This document shows positions 17,231-23,576 of a stretch of DNA of 42,242 nucleotides, piece after piece. This stretch comes from an uncultured Alphaproteobacteria bacterium (GTDB lineage: Bacteria; Pseudomonadota; Alphaproteobacteria; Geminicoccales; Geminicoccaceae), in assembly GCA_937926445.1 (NCBI GenBank), contig CALBAK010000023.1:1-42242 (forward strand). Reading direction: 5' to 3'. The notes beneath the pieces were generated by a model. That model saw only the letters and a program-made list of their open reading frames with translations. It was not told where the DNA came from and did not search any database. Within the stretch, counting starts at the first letter, position 1; the number at the start of each line of letters is the position of its first letter. The position numbers and the translations under genes were made by a program.

Positions 17231-17644
17231 ATGGCGGACATTCTCCCCGAAGGCTATCGCCCGTCCGAGGACGAGCCCTACATGAACCCGCGCCAGACCG
17301 AGTATTTTCGGCGCAAGCTGTTGCGCTGGCGCGAGGACATCCTCTCCGGTTCGGGCTCGACGCTGCGCCAGCTGCAAGAGGAGGAGAACCGGCTGGCCGA
17401 CCAGAGCGACTGGGCCTCGGCCGAGGTGCAGCGGGCCGTCGAGCTGCGCACCCGCGACCGCGAGCGCAAGCTCCTCGCCAAGATCGACGCGGCACTCAAG
17501 CGGATCGAAGACGGCTCCTACGGCTATTGCGAGGAGACCAACGAGCCGATCGGCATCAAGCGCCTCGAGGCCCGGCCGATCGCCACCTTGAGCATCGAGG
17601 CCCAGGAGCGGCACGAGCGGCGCGAGCGCGCCTATCGCGAGTGA
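17231..17644 (+). CDS. dksA: RNA polymerase-binding transcription factor DksA, one-cysteine zinc-finger form
   Basis: A 137-residue DksA/TraR protein that binds the RNA polymerase secondary channel and works with ppGpp. The coiled coil spans about residues 20-95, and its tip carries DQSDWA, matching the DxxDxA motif (Asp57, Asp60, Ala62). The C-terminal region, GYCEETNEPIGIKRLEARP, keeps only Cys100 of the four-cysteine zinc finger. This degenerate form is, as I recall, usual in alphaproteobacteria. The ATG at 17231 has a GGAGG site; 137 bases upstream back to moeB contain no gene. A GC palindrome immediately follows the stop. Confidence 0.94.
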   Translation: MADILPEGYRPSEDEPYMNPRQTEYFRRKLLRWREDILSGSGSTLRQLQEEENRLADQSDWASAEVQRAVELRTRDRERKLLAKIDAALKRIEDGSYGYCEETNEPIGIKRLEARPIATLSIEAQERHERRERAYRE

Positions 17645-17783
17645 GCCGGCGCGCGCCGGCGTTCGGCCGGACACGACCCATCGCCGGGATCACGCGACGG
17701 TCGAGGTCCGAATCGCGCGCAGACGCCGACCCGGCGGCTCGAGGGTCGGCGGCTTCTCCTCGGCGCCTCGGTACGCCTCGGAT

Positions 17784-18341
17784 TCAGGGCTCGAGCTCGA
17801 CGTCCCAGTAGAGATAGTCCCGCCAGCTCTCGTGCAGATAGTTGGGCGGGAAGAGCCTTCCGTTGCGCTGCAGCTGCTGCATGGTGGGCGTGGTCGGCTT
17901 GCTCGCCGGGTACATGCCGCATTCTTGCGGCAGCCGATTGCCCTTGGCCAGATTGCAGCGGGTGCAGGCGGTGACGATGTTGAGCCAGCTCGTGCGCCCA
18001 CCGCGCGAGCGCGGGACGACATGGTCGAAGGTCAGCTCGTGCGCCGGGAACGCGCCGAGACAGTATTGGCAGGTGAAGCGATCGCGCAGGAACACGTTGA
18101 ACCGGGTGAAGGGCGGCCGCCGGTTCTGTGGCACGTACTCCTTGAGCGCGACTACCGAGGGCAAGGGGAATTCGGCGCGGGCGGAGCGGATCGTCCGGTC
18201 GTAGTGCGAGACCACGTCGACCCGACCGAGGAAGATCGCCTTGATGGTCTCCTGCCAGCTCCAAACGGAAAGCGGATAATAGGAGAGCGGCTGATAGTCG
18301 GCGTTGAGGACGAGAGCAGGAAAGGCGTTGAGGGCGATCAT
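17784..18341 (-). CDS. HNH endonuclease family protein
   Basis: A 185-residue protein with an N-terminal region of about 85 residues (ALVLNADYQPLSYYPLSVW) followed by an HNH nuclease fold. Two Cys pairs (CQYC and CTRC) bind structural zinc. The active-site DHVVPRSRGG carries the catalytic Asp-His, and NIVTACTRCN supplies the Asn. This short form with the 'LNADYQPL' start is widespread as a chromosomal gene in alphaproteobacteria. It is not tied to a restriction methylase or phage here. Its cellular role is unknown to me. Confidence 0.9.
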   Translation of the reverse strand: MIALNAFPALVLNADYQPLSYYPLSVWSWQETIKAIFLGRVDVVSHYDRTIRSARAEFPLPSVVALKEYVPQNRRPPFTRFNVFLRDRFTCQYCLGAFPAHELTFDHVVPRSRGGRTSWLNIVTACTRCNLAKGNRLPQECGMYPASKPTTPTMQQLQRNGRLFPPNYLHESWRDYLYWDVELEP

Positions 18342-18664
18342 CGCCTCGACCGGCGCGCCGCCCGGCCGGCCCGCCGCCCCCGCCTAGCGACCGCGCTCGC
18401 ACCTCTTCCCATCGCGTGCGCCGTTCCTCCTCCTCGCTCGCCGGCGCCCGTTAGCCTAGTCCCGTGACCGTCGCGAGGCAATCGGCGGCGGCTGCACGAC
18501 GAATCCGAGCGTTCTGGAACCGTTCCAGTTCCAATTGTCGTCAGAGGATCCGCCGCGACCCGTCGGAGGGCTTCCAGCCGGGCCGCGCCCTCCTTAGAAG
18601 CGGATCGCGGCGCGGTCGCGCAGCGGGCACGCGGAACGCGCGAAGGGGTGGATCGGACCCGAAG
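18342..18664. other. Intergenic region between the HNH gene and the ABC permease (323 bases)
   Basis: I find no convincing coding region or RNA gene here. The HNH gene is transcribed leftward and the permease rightward, so both promoters should lie in this stretch. The one clear structure is the palindrome-containing element at 18513-18533. The stretch around 18500-18545 is less GC-rich than its flanks, as expected for a promoter region. Confidence 0.6.
18513..18533 (+). promoter_or_regulatory. Candidate operator (copy 1): CTGGAAC-C-GTTCCAG palindrome plus a third half-site
   Basis: A perfect inverted repeat, CTGGAACCGTTCCAG (18514-18528), is followed at once by another TTCCA half-site. The 21-base block matches 18 of 21 positions with a second copy at 21572-21592. 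It lies 131 bases before the permease start. The GGAA-N3-TTCC core resembles in spacing the AGAA-N3-TTCT core I recall for Irr iron-control boxes, but the bases differ, so the regulator is not identified. Confidence 0.55.
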
Positions 18665-20407
18665 ATGGCCGTCTCGAGCAGCACGTTCGACCGTGTCGCG
18701 GGCGGTGCCGGCTCGGCACCGCTGCGACCGGCGGCACTCGTCCGCGTGCTGCCGGCGGCCCTCCTCGTCCTCGTGGTCGCCGCCCCGATCCTGGTACTCG
18801 TCACCTATGTGGGGCAGCCGGACGAGGGTCTCTGGGCCCATCTCGCGGCGACGGTGCTGTTCGGCCATCTGCGGGATACCGCTCTCCTGGCGCTCGGGGT
18901 GGCCATCGGCACGGCGTCGGTGGGCGCCGGGACCGCCTGGCTCGTCACACTCTATCGCTTTCCCGGCCGGCGGATCCTGAACTGGGCACTCGTCCTGCCG
19001 CTCGCCATGCCGACCTATGTCCTGGCCTACGCCTGGACCGACCTCCTCCAGGTGACCGGGCCCGTGCAGCGGCTCCTGCGAGCGCTCACCGGGCTCTCCG
19101 TCCAGGAGCTGTGGTTCCCCGAGATCCGCTCGCTCGGCGGGGCGGTCTTCGTCCTCACCTTCGCCCTCTACCCCTATGTCTACATCCTCTGCCGGGCGGC
19201 GTTCCTCGAGCAGTCGCAATGCGCGCTCGAGGTGAGCCGAACGCTGGGATGCGGCGCTGGCGAGGCCTTCCGCCGGGTCGGCCTGCCGCTCGCCCGGCCG
19301 GCGATGGCGGCCGGCCTCGCCTTCGTCGTGATGGAGACGATGGCCGATTTCGGTGCCGTCAAGCATTTCGAAGTGGGCACGCTCACCACGGCCATCTATC
19401 GGGCCTGGTACGCCCTCGGCAGCCCGGTCGTGGCGGCCCAGCTCGCCCTCCTCCTGCTGGCGGCGGTCGCCGCGACCCTCGCGGTGGAGCGCTGGGCGCG
19501 CGGCCGCGCCCGTTTTTCGATCGGCACGGTACACATCTTCCGCAAGCGCCGGGTGCCGCTCGGCGGCCTGCCCGGCCTCGCCGCCTGCCTGCTCTGCGCA
19601 CTCCCCGTGCTCGTGGGTTTCGTCCTGCCGGTTCTGGGACTCGTGGCGATGGCCACGGGCGAGCAGCACGAGCTGAGTGCCGCCCGGCTCCTCGAGCTCA
19701 CCCTCAACACCGTGAAGCTCGCCGGGCTCGCGAGCCTGCTCGTGGTCGGCGTGGCGCTCGCGGGGGTCTTCCTCGCCGGTCGCGACCGTACGGAGCTGCC
19801 GGCCCGGCTCGTCCGCTTCGCCACGCTCGGCTACGCCGTGCCGGGAGCGGTGGTCGCCGTCGGCTTGCTGCTCCTGCTCGGCTGGCTCGATCGGACCCTC
19901 GACGGGCTCCTGCGCGAGCTCCTCGGCCGGGGTCTGCCCTGGGTGCTGACCGGCTCGATCGCGGGTGTGCTCTACGGCTATCTCGTCCGCTTCTACGCGG
20001 TCGCCCACAACTCGCTCGATGCTGGCATGGCGAAGGTTTCGCCGGCGCTCCTGGACGTCGCAAGGGTGCTGGGCGACCGGCCGCTTCGGGCCGCCCGGCG
20101 GGTGCATCTGCCGCTTTTGCGGCCGAGCCTGCTCACCGCACTCCTGCTCGTCGTGGTCGACGCCATGAAGGAGCTGCCGGCGACCCTCATCCTGCGGCCC
20201 TTCGACTTCGACACCCTCGCGATCGAGGCCTACCATTTGGCCTCGACCGAGCGGCTCTACGCAGCGGCCCTGCCCTCTCTCGTGATCGTCGCCGCCGGCC
20301 TCGCACCGGTGGTCCTGCTCTGCCGGATGCTGGACCGCCGCCGCCCGAACATGGGCCGAGCGGCGGCGGCCGCGCTCACTTCCAGCCGCACCGATCCGCG
20401 AGCTTGA
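18665..20407 (+). CDS. Fused two-domain ABC permease, iron(III)-type (FbpB/AfuB/SfuB-like)
   Basis: A 580-residue membrane protein with two tandem BPD_transp_1 domains (about residues 60-280 and 330-565), each with about six helices and an EAA-type loop. The first is LEVSRTLGCGAGEAFRRVGLPLARP and the second, spaced equivalently, is LDVARVLGDRPLRAARRVHLP. Typical FbpB segments are visible: ALPLAMPTYVLAYAWTD, VMETMADFGAVKHF and VVDAMKELPATLILRPF. By family it imports ferric iron delivered by a periplasmic protein. The ATG at 18665 fits the family. Its 3' end overlaps the convergent binding-protein gene by 32 bases. No ATPase gene lies nearby. Confidence 0.92.
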   Translation: MAVSSSTFDRVAGGAGSAPLRPAALVRVLPAALLVLVVAAPILVLVTYVGQPDEGLWAHLAATVLFGHLRDTALLALGVAIGTASVGAGTAWLVTLYRFPGRRILNWALVLPLAMPTYVLAYAWTDLLQVTGPVQRLLRALTGLSVQELWFPEIRSLGGAVFVLTFALYPYVYILCRAAFLEQSQCALEVSRTLGCGAGEAFRRVGLPLARPAMAAGLAFVVMETMADFGAVKHFEVGTLTTAIYRAWYALGSPVVAAQLALLLLAAVAATLAVERWARGRARFSIGTVHIFRKRRVPLGGLPGLAACLLCALPVLVGFVLPVLGLVAMATGEQHELSAARLLELTLNTVKLAGLASLLVVGVALAGVFLAGRDRTELPARLVRFATLGYAVPGAVVAVGLLLLLGWLDRTLDGLLRELLGRGLPWVLTGSIAGVLYGYLVRFYAVAHNSLDAGMAKVSPALLDVARVLGDRPLRAARRVHLPLLRPSLLTALLLVVVDAMKELPATLILRPFDFDTLAIEAYHLASTERLYAAALPSLVIVAAGLAPVVLLCRMLDRRRPNMGRAAAAALTSSRTDPRA

Positions 20408-21407
20408 GCGCCTCGGCGCTGCGCCGGGCGTACACCGCGGCATTCAGCACGTCCTGCTTGAAACTGCCCCAAGCGGCGACCACCGGCCCGGGCGGCACGG
20501 CCGGATTGGCCGGGTACTCGAAATTGACGTCGGCCAGATAGCGCTGGGCTTCGGGCGAGACGAGGTACTCGATCAGCTTGACCGCGTTGGAGCGGTTCGG
20601 CGCGTGTTTGGCGAGTCCCACGCCGCTCACATTGACGTGGGTGCCGCGATCGCCCTGGTTGGGGAAGAAGATGCCGACCTTTTCGGCCACCGCCCGGTCC
20701 TCGGCCTTGTCCGATCCGATCAGCCGGCCGAGATAGTAGCTGTTTGAGATCGCGACGTCGCCGATGCCGGCGGCCACCGCCTTGATCTGGTCGGTGTCGC
20801 CGCCCTGCGGCGGGCGGGCGAGGTTGGCGACGAAGCCCGTGCACCAGGCGAGCGCGCGATCGAAGCCGTGCGCTTCGATCAGCGAGCCGAGCAGACCCAG
20901 ATTGTAGATGTTGGTGCTCGAGCGGGTGAGGATCTTGCCCTTCCATTTGGGCTCGGCGAGATCCTCGTAGGTTGAGAGCTGCTCGGGCTTCACCCGATCC
21001 TTGGCGTAGACGAGCACACGGGCGCGCACACTGAGCCCGGTCCAGAGGTCGTGCTCGTCGCGGAGATGGGCCGGGATCGTCTTCTTGACGAGCTCCGAGC
21101 CGATCGGCTGGAAGACGCCCTTGTCGACCGCGACGGCGAGGCGGCCGGCGTCGACCGTGATGAAAAGGTCGGCGGGACTGCGCTCGCCCTCGGCGACGAG
21201 CCGCTGCAACAGGGGATCGTGGTCGCCCGAGACGACCTTCACCTGGATCCCGGTCGCCCTCTGGAAGCCGTCCCAGAGCTGCTGATCGCTGCCGTAATGG
21301 CGAGCGTTGTAGACGTTCACGACCTCGGCCGCGGCGAGCGGCCCTGCCGCACAGAGCCACCCTACCGTCGCCAACAGGCCGAGCCCAGGCTTTCTCCCGA
21401 TTCTCAT
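20376..21407 (-). CDS. Periplasmic iron(III)-binding protein, FbpA/FutA-like
   Basis: A 343-residue SBP with a signal peptide (about residues 1-27). The mature N terminus reads VVNVYNARHYGSDQQLWDGF, with the first His/Tyr metal ligands. The adjacent tyrosine pair in ISNSYYLGRLIG matches the iron-binding YY motif of FbpA/FutA. The C-terminal FEYPANPAVPPGPVVAAWG is also typical. It would capture ferric iron and feed the convergent fused permease. It is divergent from the nitrile-hydratase-like operon across 273 bases, so binding protein and permease cannot share one transcript. The ATG start is at 21405-21407. Confidence 0.92.
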   Translation of the reverse strand: MRIGRKPGLGLLATVGWLCAAGPLAAAEVVNVYNARHYGSDQQLWDGFQRATGIQVKVVSGDHDPLLQRLVAEGERSPADLFITVDAGRLAVAVDKGVFQPIGSELVKKTIPAHLRDEHDLWTGLSVRARVLVYAKDRVKPEQLSTYEDLAEPKWKGKILTRSSTNIYNLGLLGSLIEAHGFDRALAWCTGFVANLARPPQGGDTDQIKAVAAGIGDVAISNSYYLGRLIGSDKAEDRAVAEKVGIFFPNQGDRGTHVNVSGVGLAKHAPNRSNAVKLIEYLVSPEAQRYLADVNFEYPANPAVPPGPVVAAWGSFKQDVLNAAVYARRSAEALKLADRCGWK

Positions 21408-21490
21408 GTCTTCGATCCTTCTCGCTCGCCGGCCGGACTTTCGCGACCCCGAACCGGCCGATCACTTCCGACTTAATCAGCGAGTCTAGC

Positions 21491-21548
21491 GTTGTGAAGA
21501 CAGCATGTCGAGTTGCGGCGAACTTTGGAGATGTTGTGAAATATCACG
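21491..21548 (+). promoter_or_regulatory. Repeated GTTGTGAA elements with a GTGA-N4-TCAC inverted repeat
   Basis: GTTGTGAA occurs at 21491-21498 and again at 21533-21540, 42 bases apart (about four helical turns). The second copy is part of the inverted repeat GTGA-AATA-TCAC (21536-21547). The architecture, with a 4-base spacer, resembles the CRP/FNR superfamily. The surrounding sequence is markedly AT-richer than the rest of the window. It lies between the divergent binding-protein and hydratase genes. The function is inferred only. Confidence 0.4.
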
Positions 21549-21571
21549 AAGAATCCTCAGCGTTTTTTGAA

Positions 21572-21592
21572 TCTGGAACAGTTCGATTTCCA
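21572..21592 (+). promoter_or_regulatory. Candidate operator (copy 2) upstream of the hydratase operon
   Basis: This 21-base block matches the element at 18513-18533 at 18 of 21 positions in the same orientation. It begins TCTGGAAC and ends TTCCA, and forms an inverted repeat CTGGAA-N9-TTCCAG (21573-21593). It lies 88 bases before the chosen start of the hydratase operon and 164 bases from the start of the binding-protein gene, so it could act on either. A shared regulator of permease, binding protein and hydratase is the simplest reading. Confidence 0.5.
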
Positions 21593-21680
21593 GCCTCCGA
21601 TCGCTCCGCGGGAGCGTTCGGGCCGGCTTGCCGAGCCGGCCACAGCGGCCCACACTTCGCGCGTGCACGGAGGCGAGGCG

Positions 21681-22016
21681 ATGCGGCGACACCACGACAT
21701 GGGCGGCCTCCCGGCCGGGCCGGTCGAGCGAACCGAGCACGACCATGCGCCCTGGGAGAAGAAGGTCGATGCCATTCTGCGGCTCCTGGTCGCCAAGAAG
21801 GTGATGACTCTCGACGAGCTGCGCCGCGGGATCGAAGAGCTGGGTCCCGGCGCCTACGACGAGCTCTCCTATTTCGAGCGCTGGATCCGCTCGATCACGA
21901 ACATCCTCCTCGAGAAGGGGGTGTTAGGCGTGCACGAGCTCGGCCGAGCAATCGAGGCGGCCAAGGCCCGACGGGCGGCGGCCGAAGCCTGCCCGAAGAC
22001 GGTGCCGACCGCATGA
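21681..22016 (+). CDS. Nitrile hydratase beta, N-terminal half, as a separate subunit (thiocyanate hydrolase ScnB-like)
   Basis: A 111-residue protein equal to the helical N-terminal half of nitrile hydratase beta subunits. It carries the HDMGG start motif (residues 5-9), HAPWEKKVDAILRLL, and YFERWIRSITNILLEKGVL, in which the Arg after Glu corresponds to the beta Arg that contacts the oxidised metal-site cysteines. The ATG at 21681 has a GGAGGCGAGG site; upstream in-frame codons lack family similarity. The stop overlaps the next gene as ATGA. A separate N-terminal piece followed by a separate C-terminal piece is the arrangement of thiocyanate hydrolase scnB-scnA-scnC, and also of the three-subunit toyocamycin nitrile hydratase. 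Confidence 0.85.
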   Translation: MRRHHDMGGLPAGPVERTEHDHAPWEKKVDAILRLLVAKKVMTLDELRRGIEELGPGAYDELSYFERWIRSITNILLEKGVLGVHELGRAIEAAKARRAAAEACPKTVPTA

Positions 22017-22309
22017 GCGGGCCCTTCGCTCCCGGCCGCCGAGTGCGCGTCAAGGCGCTCTACCCGCCCGGGCACACCCGGACGCCCTGGTACACGCGCG
22101 GTCGCGAAGGCGTGATCTTGGACCTCGTCGACGTCGAGCCCGACCCCGAAGAGCGGGCCTACGGCCGACCCGGCCTGCCGGCCGTTCCGGTCTGGCGGGT
22201 CGTGTTCGCCCAGCACGAGCTCTGGCCCGACTATGCCGGCCCGGCCGGCGACCGGGTGGTGGTCGGCATCTTCGAGCCCTGGCTCGAGCCCGTGGAGGAG
22301 CGATCGTGA
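22013..22309 (+). CDS. Nitrile hydratase beta, C-terminal SH3-like half, as a separate subunit (ScnA-like)
   Basis: A 98-residue protein matching the C-terminal beta-barrel of nitrile hydratase beta. It has an early GRRVRVKALYPPGHTRTPWY stretch and then YTRGREGVI, which contains the second conserved active-site Arg. VVFAQHELWPDY near residue 72 and a closing FEPWLEPV also match the family. The ATG overlaps the previous stop, and the end overlaps the next start (GTGA). With the preceding gene it would make one complete beta-equivalent. An unbroken beta gene would normally encode about 210-230 residues, close to the sum of the two pieces here. Confidence 0.87.
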   Translation: MSGPFAPGRRVRVKALYPPGHTRTPWYTRGREGVILDLVDVEPDPEERAYGRPGLPAVPVWRVVFAQHELWPDYAGPAGDRVVVGIFEPWLEPVEERS

Positions 22310-22992
22310 GCCACGACCATCACGAGCACGATCACGACCACGACCATGAGCACGATCACGGGCACGGGCATCCGCCGGGGGAGCGGCACCCTTTCCAGCC
22401 CGACCTCGAGGACGGCCCCTACACCTGGCACATGGCACTCGCGGACGCCGTCGAGGCGCTCCTGCTCGAAAAGGGGATCTTCCGCCCCGAGGAGATGCGG
22501 CGCACGCTCGAGGACATCGATTCGAAGACGCCCGCGAACGGCGCTCGCCTCGTGGCGCGGGCCTGGGTCGACCCGGCCTTCAAGGCGCGCCTCTTGGCCG
22601 ACGTCAACGCGGCGGCGGCCGAGCTCGGGATCGACGCCGGGCCGATCCCGATCCGCGCCGTCGAATGCCGCCCGGGCGAGCATCACGTCATCGTCTGCAC
22701 GCTCTGCTCCTGCTACCCGCGCCTTCTGCTCGGGGCCGCACCCGACTGGTACAAGGCCCGCGCCTATCGCTCGCGAGTCGTGCGCGAGCCCAGGGCGGTG
22801 CTCGCCGAGCTCGGCCTCGAGCTTTCGGAGGAGGTGGCGGTCGTGGTCCACGACAGCACCGCCGAGCTCCGCTTCATGGTGTTGCCCGAGCGGCCGGCCG
22901 GTACCGAGGGCTGGGACGAGGCCCGGCTCGCGGCCCTCGTGACGCGCGACTGCCTGATCGGCGTGGCACGGCCGGAGGTACCGCGGGCGTGA
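22306..22992 (+). CDS. Co-type nitrile hydratase alpha / thiocyanate hydrolase gamma-like catalytic subunit with His-rich N terminus
   Basis: A 228-residue metal-binding subunit. The claw motif CTLCSC (Cys131, Cys134, Cys136) is the cobalt-type form, in which two Cys are normally oxidised to sulfinic and sulfenic acid around non-corrin Co(III). The residue after CYP is Arg139, where I remember Trp in two-subunit Co-type nitrile hydratases. Downstream WYKARAYRSRVVREPRAVL, VVHDSTAELRFMVLPERP and LVTRDCLIGV are family hallmarks. Residues 3-28 contain 12 His among Asp/Glu, a likely metal store or delivery segment. The reaction would be hydration of a nitrile to an amide, or of thiocyanate to carbonyl sulfide and ammonia; sequence alone does not decide. 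The GTG start is coupled to the previous gene. Confidence 0.9.
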   Translation: MSHDHHEHDHDHDHEHDHGHGHPPGERHPFQPDLEDGPYTWHMALADAVEALLLEKGIFRPEEMRRTLEDIDSKTPANGARLVARAWVDPAFKARLLADVNAAAAELGIDAGPIPIRAVECRPGEHHVIVCTLCSCYPRLLLGAAPDWYKARAYRSRVVREPRAVLAELGLELSEEVAVVVHDSTAELRFMVLPERPAGTEGWDEARLAALVTRDCLIGVARPEVPRA

Positions 22993-23534
22993 GGCGGTTG
23001 TCCGGCATTCTGGCGCTTCTGCTGGCGACGGCGGCCGGCGCCCGCGCCGATCAGACCGATCCCCGCCTCGACTTCTTGTTCGCCCGACTCAAGGAGGCCG
23101 ATGCGATCGAGGCGCGGATCATCGAATCGCACATCTGGACGATGTGGAGCGCGATCGACGAGCCGGAAGCGCGCGATCTTTTGGAACGCGGCAGCGTGGC
23201 GATGGCCAATCGCGACCACAAAACGGCGATGGCCGCGTTCGACGCCCTGACTTCCCGTTTTCCGAACTTCGCCGAGGGCTGGAACAAGCGGGCGACGCTC
23301 TCTTGGATCCTCGGCGACGATCGGGCGGCTCTGTTCGACATCCGGCGCACACTCGCCCTCGAGCCGCGCCATTTCGGCGCCCTCTCGGGCCTGGGCCTGG
23401 TCTTGCTGCGGTTGGACCAACGGCAGCAGGCCCTCGCCGCCTTCGAAGCGGCGCTCGCGATCCATCCCCACCTGCCGGCCGCCCGCCACCATGCCGAGCG
23501 ATTGCGGCGAGCCGGCCTGCCGGACGACCTGTGA
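22989..23534 (+). CDS. Secreted tetratricopeptide-repeat protein
   Basis: A 181-residue protein with an N-terminal signal peptide (about residues 1-20, cleavage after an Ala-Arg-Ala motif) and helical TPR units. The repeats cover about residues 60-175, with ALEPRHFGALSGLGLVLLRL and AFEAALAIHPHLPAARHHAE as the clearest. The GTG start overlaps the stop of the hydratase alpha gene (GTGA), so it is translated with the enzyme. Nitrile hydratase operons usually carry a downstream activator or metallochaperone, and none is seen here. Whether this TPR protein has such a role is unknown. Its signal peptide would put it outside the cytoplasm, whereas the hydratase has no signal. Confidence 0.85.
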   Translation: MRRLSGILALLLATAAGARADQTDPRLDFLFARLKEADAIEARIIESHIWTMWSAIDEPEARDLLERGSVAMANRDHKTAMAAFDALTSRFPNFAEGWNKRATLSWILGDDRAALFDIRRTLALEPRHFGALSGLGLVLLRLDQRQQALAAFEAALAIHPHLPAARHHAERLRRAGLPDDL

Positions 23535-23576
23535 ACCGGCGGCCGCTGGTCGCCGGGCGGATCGGGCGCTCGCCGC

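Noticed and set aside
17645-17660. A perfect 16-base GC palindrome right after dksA.
   Set aside because: No T tract follows, so it is not a convincing rho-independent terminator. Such GC palindromes are common at this base composition.
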